A stretch of 64,000 nucleotides of DNA from Selenomonas ruminantium AC2024. Lineage in GTDB: Bacteria; Bacillota; Negativicutes; Selenomonadales; Selenomonadaceae. Below, one piece after another: positions 30,443-40,646 of the stretch. The translations under genes were made by a program, and so were the position numbers. Every line of letters starts with the position of its first letter. Within the stretch, counting starts at the first letter, position 1. The stretch is from positions 2,480,001 through 2,544,000 of the forward strand of contig NZ_JIAC01000001.1 in assembly GCF_000687995.1 (NCBI RefSeq), read 5' to 3'. Below the pieces are notes generated by a model that worked only from the letters and a program-made list of their open reading frames with translations, had not been told where the DNA came from and did not search any database.

Positions 30443-33205
30443 TCATGCTACCTGGCGTTTTACCAATTCTGAGAACAGACCGCCCTTTTCCAATAGCTCA
30501 TTGAAAGTCCCCTGTTCGGCTACCTTGCCATCATCCATGACGATGATGCGGTCACAATTTCGGATGGTAGAAAGACGATGCGCCACGATGATGCGGGTTG
30601 CTCTGAGGCGGTCCAGACTCTTGGTAACAATGGCCTGCGAGCGGTTGTCCAAAGCACTCGTTGCCTCATCAAAAATCAACAGGCGGGGTTTTCCCACCAG
30701 AGCACGGGCAATGAGCAAGCGCTGGCGCTGACCGCCGGAAATATTGCTGCTGCCCTCGCTGATGACCGTCTGCATGCCCATGGGCATCTCGGCGATGTCC
30801 TCGGCAATGCCCGCCGCTTCCGCTGCCTGCCAGGCATCTTCCTGCGTCAGCAGCCGCGTCCCGACAATATTGGTATAAATATCTCCTGTCATGAGCTGGC
30901 CATTCTGCAGCACTACGCCCATCTGCGAGCGCACGGAGGGCAGGGACAGTTCCGATAAATCCTGCCCATCAAAAGAAACGCTGCCCCGCTTGGGTTCCTC
31001 GAAGCCCAGCAGCAGACGCACCAAAGTGCTCTTGCCACTGCCGGATTTGCCCACGATGGCCACGTTTTCTCCTGCCGCCACAGAAAAACTCACATCCGAA
31101 AGCACTTCCTTGCCCTCGACTTCCTTGACGCCGCCCTTATCATCAGGCACCATATGGGTATAGGCAAAGGAGACATGGCTGACTTCGAGAGCGCCGGTAA
31201 GGCGGCCGGCCTCATGCTTTTCCTCACCGCTTTCCGGCACGGCCTCCAAAATGGGCCGCAGGTTCTCCAGCTGTGGCTGGATGGCAAAATACTGGCTCAC
31301 GAGGCCAATCACACCGCCTACGACTCCGTTGAAGCTGGAGTAAGCGGCGTTAAAGGCGATGAACTGCGCATAGCCGATGCCCTGCTTCACGGTCCTGCCG
31401 TCCGGTCCTACTTCATTCATGCCATAGACGGCGATCCAGTAGAGAATCAGGGTGAGAATAAAGGGCTGGATGCTGGAAATTATGCTCGTGTAATTGTTCT
31501 GCCAGCGCAGCTTGAGGCTCCAATTCCAGTGCTCACCAAAGGCACGCGTCCAGAGATTGTACGCCTGTTCCTCGGCCCCCTGCACCCGGAATTTGGACAG
31601 TCCGGCGAAAATCTGCTGCACAGTGCCCGCAGACTTGTTGCCCGCCTCGATAATCTTCCGCTGGAAAAACAGCACCCGTCTGAGCACCAAGGCCACGAAC
31701 AAGCTATAGACAATCCAGACACCAATGGCCGCCGCCGTGAGCTTCAGGCTGTAGTAACACATGAGGAAAATGCTCCAGAAGGAGAAGATAAAGCTGAGAA
31801 TGGAGCCTACAAACTCTCCAGAAGCCAGATTCTTGGCGATGCCAATACCGGCCATGCGGCTGGCCAGTTCTCCCACGGTGAACCGGCGGAAGAACTTCGT
31901 CGGCAGACTCATGAGCCTGCCCCACATGGCAGCTTCGGCGGAAATCTCAATGCGGCTGGATATGCGCATCACCGCCACGGAGCGCACGATGCCCAGCGCC
32001 GCCGTGGTGAAGCTCGTCACCATCAGCGCCTGCGTGACTGTAGCAAGTCCCTGCCTGTCTAAAATCGGTATAATGTCCTGAAATATGGTTTCCGTGATAA
32101 TCGGTGTCGCCAAAGGAATAAGTCCCGCAAACAGGCTGCAAATGATAATCGTGCGATAGTCTGCCTTCCAGCACTGGTGAAACATGAACTTCACCAAATC
32201 CCACAGTTTCAGCGCACGGGACGGGAAGCCCGCATAGCATTGGAAGGCATCCTTGGCTATGTTCTTCACCTCCGCATCCGTAAGCGGGATGCCCTCCGGC
32301 TTTTCCCGCAGCAGAATGTGATAGCTTTCCGGGCTGTCGGGAATAAAAGCCGCCAACAGCTTCTCATGATGCCCAGGCGGAGTGTAGAAGCCAATCATGA
32401 CACCTGTGTCCTTCTTGTACCAGCCCTCGGGCAAGCTCACCAGGCGCATCTGCATATTGCCCTGTTGGATGAAGCGGCGCAATAGCGCTACAGGCTCCTT
32501 GTCCTGCACCTTATCCTTCATATTGCCCAGAAACGACGTCGGCATGGAAAGGGCCTTGGCGACCTGCTCCACCACATATTCCACTTCCGAAAGCAGATGG
32601 TTGCTGCGGTTTTGCGCCCACGTCCCGGCAAAGAGCTGTTCCTCTCCCAAAAGACTCCGGATGCCGTTTTCCACCATCGTCTTCTTGGCATTCTTCTTCT
32701 GCAAAATGCGGCGGGAGTGACGCTCATCCTCCGCTCCGAAACGCATTCCAAGCAGCGTGGATAAAAGCTCCTCATGCTGGACGAACTCCTCCAGCAGGGA
32801 TTCCCTGTCTGTAAAGTCTGCCAGCATATCTGCCTGCTGCCACTGCCGGAGCATATCATCGCCCTTGTCGGCGATAAGACGCAGCCAGGGAATACGCACC
32901 AGACTCCTGAACCAGTGCTCCATCAGCGGGCGAAGTTCAGCGGGCTCTGCCCCGGACAAGGTAGTGCAACTCAGCACAGCGTCGTTTACGGCATAAATCT
33001 GTATACGGACTTCCTCGAACTCATCCATGGCCGGAAATACTGCTTCCCCAGAGGTCAGCTCCATCAGATAACAGCGGCGGAAAGAAAGCTTGCCGCTGCT
33101 GGGCACCGCATAGACTTCCACCTGTCCGGAAAGCACCTGCCAAAAGCTCTTATCATCCTCAAGAAGAAAGCGCTGCCCTGCTAATAAACGCATATTTTCC
33201 TTCAT
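30443..33205 (-). CDS. NHLM-type ABC exporter, ATP-binding/permease
   Basis: A 920-residue half-transporter that resembles the ATP-binding partner of NHLM bacteriocin export systems. About 300 N-terminal residues form a cyclic-nucleotide-binding-like and helical region without a C39 peptidase (QRFLLEDDKSFWQVLSGQVEVYAV). Then comes a six-helix exporter domain (from LKLWDLVKFMFHQCWKADY) and a nucleotide-binding domain with GKSGSGKS, NISGGQRQRLLIARAL, LLIFDEATSALD and the H-loop VAHRLST. It probably pairs with the peptidase-containing exporter next to it as a heterodimer. ATG 33205 follows GGAGGT by seven bases. Confidence 0.88.
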   Translation of the reverse strand: MKENMRLLAGQRFLLEDDKSFWQVLSGQVEVYAVPSSGKLSFRRCYLMELTSGEAVFPAMDEFEEVRIQIYAVNDAVLSCTTLSGAEPAELRPLMEHWFRSLVRIPWLRLIADKGDDMLRQWQQADMLADFTDRESLLEEFVQHEELLSTLLGMRFGAEDERHSRRILQKKNAKKTMVENGIRSLLGEEQLFAGTWAQNRSNHLLSEVEYVVEQVAKALSMPTSFLGNMKDKVQDKEPVALLRRFIQQGNMQMRLVSLPEGWYKKDTGVMIGFYTPPGHHEKLLAAFIPDSPESYHILLREKPEGIPLTDAEVKNIAKDAFQCYAGFPSRALKLWDLVKFMFHQCWKADYRTIIICSLFAGLIPLATPIITETIFQDIIPILDRQGLATVTQALMVTSFTTAALGIVRSVAVMRISSRIEISAEAAMWGRLMSLPTKFFRRFTVGELASRMAGIGIAKNLASGEFVGSILSFIFSFWSIFLMCYYSLKLTAAAIGVWIVYSLFVALVLRRVLFFQRKIIEAGNKSAGTVQQIFAGLSKFRVQGAEEQAYNLWTRAFGEHWNWSLKLRWQNNYTSIISSIQPFILTLILYWIAVYGMNEVGPDGRTVKQGIGYAQFIAFNAAYSSFNGVVGGVIGLVSQYFAIQPQLENLRPILEAVPESGEEKHEAGRLTGALEVSHVSFAYTHMVPDDKGGVKEVEGKEVLSDVSFSVAAGENVAIVGKSGSGKSTLVRLLLGFEEPKRGSVSFDGQDLSELSLPSVRSQMGVVLQNGQLMTGDIYTNIVGTRLLTQEDAWQAAEAAGIAEDIAEMPMGMQTVISEGSSNISGGQRQRLLIARALVGKPRLLIFDEATSALDNRSQAIVTKSLDRLRATRIIVAHRLSTIRNCDRIIVMDDGKVAEQGTFNELLEKGGLFSELVKRQVA

Positions 33206-33219
33206 GGGCATTACCTCCT

Positions 33220-35451
33220 TCATTCATCCATAGTTTCCATTTCTTCTTTCTCCCGCTCCTCGATAAGCCTACGGTAGGGGCCGTCATGCTGCACCATTTC
33301 CCGATGGATGCCACGCTCCACTATCTTGCCATGGGAGAGGACGATGATTTCATCGCAGTCCCGGATAGTGGACAACCTGTGGGCCACAATCAGACAGGTG
33401 CAGCCACGATGCCGGATATTTTCTAGCACCTTCTTTTCCGTAATGGGGTCGAGGGCGCTGGTGGCCTCGTCCAGCACGAGAATCGAGGGATTCACGGCTA
33501 ACGCGCGGGCGATTTCGAGCCGCTGGCGCTGACCGCCGGAGAAATTCACGCCGCCTTCCGCCACCTGGGCCTCATAGCCACCATCCAGCTGCAGGATATC
33601 CTCATGTATGCAGGCATCCTTGGCCGCCGCGATGATGTCGCTCTTGCGCACAGTGCTGTCAAAGAGGGCAATATTTTCTGCCACCGTGCCGGTAATCAGA
33701 AAGATGTCCTGGTCTACTGCTGCCAGCGAGCTCGTGATAACCTGCCGCGGCACCTGCCGCCGAGGTGTGCCATCAAAGGCCAGCGTGCCAGACCATTCCT
33801 CATAAAGTCCCGTGATGATTTTCGCAAAAGTGGACTTCCCGCTGCCGGAGGCACCCACAACCGCTACCCAGTCGCCAGGGCTGGCATGGAGGTTAAAATG
33901 TTCCAGCAGGGGCGGCTCCAACGGACTGTAACCAAAGCTCACATCATCAAGGGTTACCTCCCCCGAAAGCCTATCCATGGGAAATTTTTTGCTCTTTTCT
34001 TCCTCATCTGCAGGAAAGTTCAGGCTGTCCACTTCATAGCAGCGCACATCATTGAGCCTCTGCATCTGCATTTCTGTGGTCTGCAGGGTGCTCCCGAGCC
34101 CCACCAATGCATTGACAGGAGCTTCAAAGCTGCGCATGAGATGCTGGAAAGCCATAAACATACCGGCAGTCATGGCGCCCTCCATGATGGAGAAGCCACC
34201 GATGGTCATGATGAGGGCACCGTTGATACCCGAGAGCAATGTGGGCAGCATCTTCACGGACATGGCCCAAAGAGCCGTCTCCTGGGAGGCGGTAAGGACT
34301 TTCGTCTGATAGCCTGCCCATTTAGTGAAGAAGTCCGACTCATCACCATTGGCCTTGATGGTCTCAATCATGCGCAATCCATTCATGGCCACACCATAAG
34401 CCTTGCCTGCATCCTGCTGTATACGCATATTGAGGTCGGTCAGATGCCGCCGCATAGCCAGGAACAACACGATTTCCACCGAGCTGAAGAGTACGCCGAT
34501 AATGGTCAGGGTCACATTGTACTGCAGCAGCAGCAACAGATAGAATAACGCTACGAAAAAGTCCAGCACAGCCGTAGCTGCAGGCCCTGAAAGGACACCA
34601 GCAATGGATTCATTGAAACCCACACGACCCGCCACTTCAGCAGCATAGCGCTGATGAAAAAATTGCATGGGCAGCTTCAACAGATGCCAGAAATAGCTGG
34701 AAGAATCCGCCAGTGTCAGCTTTCTCTGCCACTGGGTGAGCACAACCGCCCGCAGCCAGGTCATGATGCCCGACAGAATAAAGGAGGCCGTCATGGCCAT
34801 ACAAAAACTCGTCATCCAGTTCAGATGCTTCCGTGTCAGAATTTCATCCAGAAAAATCTGGCTCATGACCGGCCCGGCCAGACCGGGAATAATGGCGCAA
34901 AATTCCAGTATGAGAATGAACAGGGCTGCCCAATGGTCCTCCATGAGCTTTTTGCCCAAGTCTTTAAAAACATTGTAGCGGTGACCGGCTTTTACAAAGT
35001 CCTCTCCCGGCTCGATATAGAGAGATACGCCCGTATAGGAGGTACGAAACTCCTCTAGTGGCACGGTACGCCGCCCCATGGCGGGGTCGTTGAGATAGGC
35101 TTTGCCGTTTTTGATACCTTCCAGCACCACAAAATGATTGAATTCCCAATGAATAATCAAGGGAAAGGGATTTTCCGGCAGGAGCTCCAACAGGTCATCC
35201 GTTGACCAGCGGTAACCATCTGCCTGACACTTTCTATTCCGTGCCGCCCGTATGACACAGCTGGCTTTCGAACCATCGCGGTTTACACCGCACTCAGCCC
35301 GAAGCTTTTCCAGCGGTATCCAAAGGCCGTAATGAGCCAGCACCATGGCCAGAGCCGCCGCGCCACATTCCGTAGCCTCCATCTGCAGGATGGTCGGAAC
35401 TTTTACCCGGCTGCAGTCCCTTGTGAATATGCGTTTCACTTTCTCTAACAT
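33220..35451 (-). CDS. NHLM-type peptidase-containing ABC exporter (C39)
   Basis: A 743-residue transporter with an N-terminal C39 cysteine peptidase that cuts leader peptides after a double-glycine-type site during export. The catalytic residues appear intact: Cys29 in EATECGAAALAMVLAHYG, His106 in HWEFNHFVVLEG and Asp122 in YLNDPAMGRR. A six-helix membrane domain follows, then a nucleotide-binding domain with GASGSGKS, NFSGGQRQRLEIARAL, LVLDEATSALD and VAHRLSTIRDCD. Its stop is 14 bases before the next exporter start. The 75-residue peptide at 28172 is the best visible substrate. Confidence 0.92.
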   Translation of the reverse strand: MLEKVKRIFTRDCSRVKVPTILQMEATECGAAALAMVLAHYGLWIPLEKLRAECGVNRDGSKASCVIRAARNRKCQADGYRWSTDDLLELLPENPFPLIIHWEFNHFVVLEGIKNGKAYLNDPAMGRRTVPLEEFRTSYTGVSLYIEPGEDFVKAGHRYNVFKDLGKKLMEDHWAALFILILEFCAIIPGLAGPVMSQIFLDEILTRKHLNWMTSFCMAMTASFILSGIMTWLRAVVLTQWQRKLTLADSSSYFWHLLKLPMQFFHQRYAAEVAGRVGFNESIAGVLSGPAATAVLDFFVALFYLLLLLQYNVTLTIIGVLFSSVEIVLFLAMRRHLTDLNMRIQQDAGKAYGVAMNGLRMIETIKANGDESDFFTKWAGYQTKVLTASQETALWAMSVKMLPTLLSGINGALIMTIGGFSIMEGAMTAGMFMAFQHLMRSFEAPVNALVGLGSTLQTTEMQMQRLNDVRCYEVDSLNFPADEEEKSKKFPMDRLSGEVTLDDVSFGYSPLEPPLLEHFNLHASPGDWVAVVGASGSGKSTFAKIITGLYEEWSGTLAFDGTPRRQVPRQVITSSLAAVDQDIFLITGTVAENIALFDSTVRKSDIIAAAKDACIHEDILQLDGGYEAQVAEGGVNFSGGQRQRLEIARALAVNPSILVLDEATSALDPITEKKVLENIRHRGCTCLIVAHRLSTIRDCDEIIVLSHGKIVERGIHREMVQHDGPYRRLIEEREKEEMETMDE

Positions 35452-35455
35452 GGCC

Positions 35456-36472
35456 TCACCTGTTCCTCAGCCATTGGCTCAATTTATAGAAAACCTTCTC
35501 GATGGGCGGACGCCGCTCGATGATGATGGAACCGGTGCAGAAACTGCCCGGCGTTATGGGCTTATGCTCGCCTACGGAAGAAGTCCAGAGATAACCCGAC
35601 TGCGAACCAGGGTCTTTTACCAAATCAAAGTTCACTTCCATCACTGCACTCTGCTGACTTTGGAGAATCCACTGCGCCAGTTGTTCATTGCCGAGTTCCT
35701 TCTGCATGGCCTGCGGCGAAATGGGATACTCGGAGACGGAGCGCACAATGCCCAACAGGCTGCCCGACTGGGAAACATCCACGCCATTGGGGGCCAGCTG
35801 TATTGTCTGTCCTTTCTCCACCCGTTTGCCGCCCTTGTCCACGGGGATATAGAGCACGCCTCGAAGGTCGCCGCTGGTATTTTCCACGCGCACGTTGACG
35901 ATGGGCACCCCGCCGCCTACCACAGAACCGGCAGCCACGAGGACTTCACTCACTGTCCCGTCATAGGGGGAGTGGATATACTCCGCCGCCTCCTTCTGAT
36001 TGCGCCGCGAATCGAACTCATGCACCCGATTCACTGCATCCCGGCTGTTGGCAGCCAATTCCGGCCCATACTGGGCCATGCGGGCAGCCGTTGTCTCCTG
36101 GGACTGGTAAAGATGCGCGACAATCTCCCCTTTTTTCACCTTGACACCGGGACGGACAAAGAGTTCATCAATGGTGCCGCCGGATACCGTGGAAATCTTT
36201 GCCACGCCGGAAACATCCATGATAAGCCCCATGCCGTCAGCCTTGACGGTAAAGGAACCAAAAACAGACCAGATAACCACTGCAAAAACCATTACTGCTA
36301 CTGCCACCAGTCCCATCCAACCGAGTGGAGTGGTGATGGGCAGCACTGTATCCAGTTTCTCCGGGGAGCGCATCTTGTCTAGCGCCTCCTGGCTGAAAAT
36401 CTGATTGTTGCTGCGCGTCCAGCGCTCTGCTGCGCCCTCTGGGGATTTATTATCCTTTTCCTGCTTGTCCAT
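35456..36472 (-). CDS. NHLM-type HlyD-like secretion protein
   Basis: A 338-residue membrane-fusion protein: cytoplasmic N-terminus, one membrane segment (LGWMGLVAVAVMVFAVVIWSVFGSF), a biotinyl-lipoyl-like hairpin (KISTVSGGTIDELFVRPGVKVKKGEIVAHL) with a very short helical arm, and a C-terminal beta domain (ITPGSFCTGSIIIERRPPIEKVF). The layout matches the secretion protein found with NHLM ABC exporters. It would bridge the inner-membrane exporters to the TolC-like channel. The ATG overlaps the stop of the upstream membrane-fusion gene by one base (TGATG). Confidence 0.88.
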   Translation of the reverse strand: MDKQEKDNKSPEGAAERWTRSNNQIFSQEALDKMRSPEKLDTVLPITTPLGWMGLVAVAVMVFAVVIWSVFGSFTVKADGMGLIMDVSGVAKISTVSGGTIDELFVRPGVKVKKGEIVAHLYQSQETTAARMAQYGPELAANSRDAVNRVHEFDSRRNQKEAAEYIHSPYDGTVSEVLVAAGSVVGGGVPIVNVRVENTSGDLRGVLYIPVDKGGKRVEKGQTIQLAPNGVDVSQSGSLLGIVRSVSEYPISPQAMQKELGNEQLAQWILQSQQSAVMEVNFDLVKDPGSQSGYLWTSSVGEHKPITPGSFCTGSIIIERRPPIEKVFYKLSQWLRNR

Positions 36473-37647
36473 CAGCTATTCTCCCCTTCCAGCACAATTT
36501 CCGCCTTCATGCCATCCTCCAGGCCCTCGAAGTTGCCCACTAGCACGATATCTCCTTCAGACAGGCCCTCGCGTATCTCGATATACTTGTCATCATCCGC
36601 TCCGGTCACCACGGAACGCAGATGGATAATGCCGTCTCCATCCACGACAAAAACCGCATTGCGCGCGTTGTCATACATGGCACTTAATGGCACGGTCAGG
36701 CACTTATAAGGATTAACAGCCTGCATAATGACGCCCGTATAGGTCAATGGCTCCAACAGATGCGTGCGGTTGTCCACTTCCCATACGGCCCGCCGCACAT
36801 CAGCAGGCTCGGACAGCGGCGGCACGATTTCCCGGAGCGTCGCCTTCACCTTCTGATTCCAGCCCTGATTGCCAGCGCCAAACTCCGTATCATAAGCCTT
36901 GCCCATACTCCAGCGGTTGGGGAATTTCAGTTCGAAAGACTCTCCCAGCTCCATCCGCCGGGTACTGCTGTCTGCTACCGTCAGTGCAAAGGTCAACCGG
37001 TCGAAATTGCCCACCAGCGCCACGGGCGTGCCCGCCTGTACATAAGCACCTTCCCGCTGATAGATAAGGAGCACATCCCCATCCACCGGTGAGGTCACAG
37101 AGAGCCAGTTCTTCTGCACCAGATACTGATCCCGCTGGCTTTCAGCCTCGCGCAGAGCCTCCTTGGCAGCCAGGTAGCGGGCCTCTGCCTCCTCATATTT
37201 CTCATGGGAAGTAGCGTCCTTGGCCATAAGCCGTTGCTGCCGACGGTATGAGCTATTGGCCTGCGCCAGGGCTGCCTCGGCGCGGCTTACCGCACTGGTA
37301 GCCTGCTGTATCTTCAGCGGAATCTGGTCATTAGCCATGGAGAGCAATACCTGCCCCTTATTCACGTTGCTGTTCTTCTCCACATACCACTGCAGGATAC
37401 GTCCATCCGTGAGGGCCACCGCATCCGTCATACGCTCACTGACAAAGCGCACCGTCTCCATGGTAATGCTGGGCTGCATCTCCCGAACTTCCGCCTTGGC
37501 CGCCTTGAGCTGCAGCGTTCTGTTGTCCATGCGACTGGCTATCTGATTCTCATCACTGTAATTAAGCCATGCCCCATAACCAACAATAGCCAGAGATATC
37601 ATGAGGATAACGACAATACCAATATAAAAATATTTTTTCATAATCAT
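36472..37647 (-). CDS. Second HlyD/RND-type membrane-fusion protein
   Basis: A 391-residue periplasmic adaptor with an N-terminal membrane anchor (KYFYIGIVVILMISLAIVGYGAWL). It has a lipoyl half-motif, a longer coiled-coil hairpin (ISRAEAALAQANSSYRRQQ-like to KEALREAESQRDQYL), the second lipoyl half (SVTSPVDGDVLLIYQREGAYVQAGTPVALVG) and beta-barrel plus membrane-proximal domains. It is the first gene of the exporter operon. Two different adaptors in one operon suggest either a mixed adaptor ring or one for each partner. ATG 37647 follows AAAGGA. Confidence 0.88.
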   Translation of the reverse strand: MIMKKYFYIGIVVILMISLAIVGYGAWLNYSDENQIASRMDNRTLQLKAAKAEVREMQPSITMETVRFVSERMTDAVALTDGRILQWYVEKNSNVNKGQVLLSMANDQIPLKIQQATSAVSRAEAALAQANSSYRRQQRLMAKDATSHEKYEEAEARYLAAKEALREAESQRDQYLVQKNWLSVTSPVDGDVLLIYQREGAYVQAGTPVALVGNFDRLTFALTVADSSTRRMELGESFELKFPNRWSMGKAYDTEFGAGNQGWNQKVKATLREIVPPLSEPADVRRAVWEVDNRTHLLEPLTYTGVIMQAVNPYKCLTVPLSAMYDNARNAVFVVDGDGIIHLRSVVTGADDDKYIEIREGLSEGDIVLVGNFEGLEDGMKAEIVLEGENS

Positions 37648-37788
37648 CTATATCCTTTCCCAATCCATTTCTCCGCGGTGTTTCCCCTATTCTATAAAAA
37701 TATAAAATTATCTTTATTAGTTAATAATTTTCTCTTTAATTCGTAAAATTCCTGCTTTTAGGACATCATTCCAGATTCCTGCACATAA

Positions 37789-37827
37789 GAAAAACCCGTT
37801 GACAAGTCAATTTGACATGTCAACGGG
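37789..37827 (-). terminator. Terminator of the trp operon
   Basis: CCCGTTGACA pairs with TGTCAACGGG, the stem continuing inward with one mismatch, and the minus strand then reads TTTTT. The stem is made of two inverted copies of the TTGACAAGTCA-type motif. Confidence 0.85.
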
Positions 37828-37886
37828 CAGCTCAGCCTAGCCAGCTAATCCCAGTGTGATTCTATCTTCTGGCTACCATTTTGAAC

Positions 37887-38660
37887 TTACAGCAGATTTC
37901 GCGGATGCATAGACTTCACATAAGCTCCCACATACTCCGGCGCATCCTTCCCGTATTTTTCGAGCAATTTCACAATTGCCGACCCCACAATCACGCCGTC
38001 GGCAATCTGTGCCATGCGCTTAGACTGGTCGGGATTGGCAATGCCAAAGCCAATGGCACAGGGCACATCCGTAACCTTGCGGATTTCCTCCACCATTTCC
38101 GTCAGATTCGTGGTGATTTCCTTGCGCACACCAGTAACCCCCAGACTGCTGACCACATAGATAAAGCCCGTGGCTTCCTTGGCAATCATGGCGATGCGCT
38201 CATGAGACGTCGGCGCAATCATGGAAATCAAATCCACACCGTACTTTTCGCTGAGTGCTGAGAATTCCTCTTTTTCCTCATAGGGCAAGTCCGGCAGGAT
38301 AATGCCATCAATGCCCACTTCCTGACATTTGACAAAGAAATCCTCCCCGCCATAGGAGAACACCACATTGGCATAGGTCATAAAGACCAGCGGAATCGTG
38401 ACGTCCTGCCGCAGTTCCTTGACCATTTTGAAAATCTTGTTGGTATTGACACCATTTTTTAACGCGCCCAAAGTGGAACGCTGAATCACCGGCCCTTCGG
38501 CAGTCGGGTCAGAGAAGGGAATCCCCAGTTCGATAAGGTCAGCGCCGTTATCCACAGCCGCCTTAATCGCGGCCTTGCTCGTTTCCATATCGGGGAAACC
38601 GCAGGTAAAAAAGGGTATAAAGGCTTTGCCGTTCTTGAATGCATTTGCAATATTACTCAT
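37887..38660 (-). CDS. trpA: Tryptophan synthase alpha subunit
   Basis: Cleaves indole-3-glycerol phosphate to indole, which is channelled to TrpB. The 257 residues carry the family motifs [36 protein letters not shown] with the catalytic Glu and Asp, and [11 protein letters not shown] 38660 is preceded by GGGGAGG and overlaps trpB by 8 bases; upstream in-frame codons to 38696 lie inside trpB and are not used. Last gene of trpDCBA. Confidence 0.96.
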   Translation of the reverse strand: MSNIANAFKNGKAFIPFFTCGFPDMETSKAAIKAAVDNGADLIELGIPFSDPTAEGPVIQRSTLGALKNGVNTNKIFKMVKELRQDVTIPLVFMTYANVVFSYGGEDFFVKCQEVGIDGIILPDLPYEEKEEFSALSEKYGVDLISMIAPTSHERIAMIAKEATGFIYVVSSLGVTGVRKEITTNLTEMVEEIRKVTDVPCAIGFGIANPDQSKRMAQIADGVIVGSAIVKLLEKYGKDAPEYVGAYVKSMHPRNLL

Positions 38661-39843
38661 GAATATCCTCCCCCCGATAGCGGGCAATGGCGGCACAGTC
38701 TTTGTCGCCCCGTCCGGATACCGTTACAACGATGATTTTATCCTTGTCCAACTGCGGTGCCAGTTTCATGGCATGGGCGATGGCATGGGAGGACTCAATC
38801 GCAGGGATAATGCCCTCCGTCCGCGAGAGGTATTCAAACGCCTCCACCGCTTCATCATCGGTAATCGCCACATACTCTGCCCGCCCGATATCGTGCAGGT
38901 GGGCATGTTCCGGGCCGACACCGGGATAGTCAAGCCCTGCTGAAATGGAATACACTGGTGCAATCTGACCATTTTCATCCTGACAGAAATAGGATTTCAT
39001 GCCATGGAAAATCCCCACACGGCCTGTATTGATGGTCGCCGCCGTTTCAAAGGTGTCAATGCCCCGGCCGGCAGCTTCACAGCCAATCAGCCGTACCTGC
39101 TCATCCTCAATGAAGTGATAGAAACTGCCGATGGCGTTGGAGCCGCCGCCCACACAGGCCAGCACCGCATCCGGCAGGCGGCCTTCTTTCTCTAACATCT
39201 GACTTTTGATTTCCTGCGAGATAACCGCCTGGAAATCACGGACAATCGTCGGGAACGGATGCGGCCCCATAACGGAACCCAAGCAATAATGCGTGTCGCT
39301 GATACGGGTCGTCCATTCGCGCATGGCTTCGGATACGGCATCTTTAAGCGTTGCCGTACCGGAAGTAACCGCTACAACCTTGGCACCGAGCAAACGCATG
39401 CGGTAGACATTGAGCGCCTGCCGCTCCGTGTCCTCCTTGCCCATAAAGACCACGCAATCCATACCCATAAGTGCGGCCGCCGTAGCCGTAGCCACACCAT
39501 GCTGACCCGCGCCGGTTTCAGCAATCAGGCGAGTCTTGCCCATCTTCTTGGCCAGGAGTGCCTGCCCCAGCACATTGTTGATTTTATGGGCGCCGGTATG
39601 GTTTAAGTCCTCACGCTTGAGGTAGATTTTGGCGCCGCCCAAGTCACGGGTCATCTTCTCTGCATAATAGAGCCGTGACGGACGCCCGGCATAGTCATTT
39701 AAGAGTTCCGTGAGTTCCTTCTGGAACTGCGGGTCATTTTTATAGTGGTTATAGGCTTCTTCTAATTCGATAACGGCATTCATCAAGGTTTCGGGAATAT
39801 ACTGCCCGCCATGAATGCCAAATCTTCCCTGAGGATTGGTCAT
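38653..39843 (-). CDS. trpB: Tryptophan synthase beta subunit
   Basis: PLP enzyme joining indole and serine. The 396 residues include the PLP-lysine motif [21 protein letters not shown] and the phosphate-binding [10 protein letters not shown]. The start overlaps the trpC stop by four bases (ATGA). The C-terminus overlaps trpA, giving tight coupling of the two subunits of one complex. Confidence 0.97.
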   Translation of the reverse strand: MTNPQGRFGIHGGQYIPETLMNAVIELEEAYNHYKNDPQFQKELTELLNDYAGRPSRLYYAEKMTRDLGGAKIYLKREDLNHTGAHKINNVLGQALLAKKMGKTRLIAETGAGQHGVATATAAALMGMDCVVFMGKEDTERQALNVYRMRLLGAKVVAVTSGTATLKDAVSEAMREWTTRISDTHYCLGSVMGPHPFPTIVRDFQAVISQEIKSQMLEKEGRLPDAVLACVGGGSNAIGSFYHFIEDEQVRLIGCEAAGRGIDTFETAATINTGRVGIFHGMKSYFCQDENGQIAPVYSISAGLDYPGVGPEHAHLHDIGRAEYVAITDDEAVEAFEYLSRTEGIIPAIESSHAIAHAMKLAPQLDKDKIIVVTVSGRGDKDCAAIARYRGEDIHE

Positions 39844-40646
39844 TGCAAACTCTCCTTTACTCTATCCGCAGCGGCATAAAACTCCGCTAGTTTTCCATTC
39901 TTATCTTCCGCCCGCATCAGGGCTTCTCCCACCAACACAGCGCTGGCGCCCATCTTCACAGCGGCTTTGACATCTTCTGCATCTTTGATGCCGCTTTCGG
40001 CTACAAAGATGATATCTGCAGGCACCAGTTCACGCAAGTTGGCACTATTATTGAGGTCTACGGAAAAATCCTTGAGATTGCGGTTATTGACGCCGATTAT
40101 CCGCGCCCCCGCATTTAAGGCCATCTTTACTTCTGCTTCATCATGGACTTCCACCAGCGCCGACAGCCCCAGCTTATCGCAGATGGCCAAGTATTTCCGA
40201 ATCTGCTCCTCCGTAAGCAGGGAGCAAATCAAGAGCACCGCTGCCGCGCCCAAAAGTTTGGCTTCATAAATCATATATTCATCCACAGTGAAATCCTTGC
40301 GCAGACAGGGAATATTCACCGTCGCCGCAATCTCCCGCAGATAAGCATCACGGCCTAAAAACTCGCGTGGCTCCGTCAATACGGAAATTGCATCCGCGCC
40401 AGCAGCCTCGTATTCCTTGGCAATCTGCAAATAGGGAAAGTCCGGAGCAATCAGACCCTTGGACGGCGAAGCCTTCTTGCATTCGCAGATAAAGGACATG
40501 TCCTTTTTCCGCAAAGCCTGTTCAAAGGCAAAATCCCCTTTGGGCAAAGCCATTGCCTCCTCACGGATTTGCGCGAGCGGCTTTTCTGCTTTCGCTGCCT
40601 CCACCCGTTCGCGGGCGTAACCTGCTAATCTCTCTAATACATTCAT
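39840..40646 (-). CDS. trpC: Indole-3-glycerol phosphate synthase
   Basis: A 268-residue TIM-barrel enzyme closing the indole ring. Motifs are [14 protein letters not shown] with the catalytic Glu and Lys, [45 protein letters not shown] and [12 protein letters not shown]. The start overlaps the trpD stop by four bases. It is not fused to TrpF, and no trpF lies next to it in this operon. Confidence 0.96.
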   Translation of the reverse strand: MNVLERLAGYARERVEAAKAEKPLAQIREEAMALPKGDFAFEQALRKKDMSFICECKKASPSKGLIAPDFPYLQIAKEYEAAGADAISVLTEPREFLGRDAYLREIAATVNIPCLRKDFTVDEYMIYEAKLLGAAAVLLICSLLTEEQIRKYLAICDKLGLSALVEVHDEAEVKMALNAGARIIGVNNRNLKDFSVDLNNSANLRELVPADIIFVAESGIKDAEDVKAAVKMGASAVLVGEALMRAEDKNGKLAEFYAAADRVKESLQ

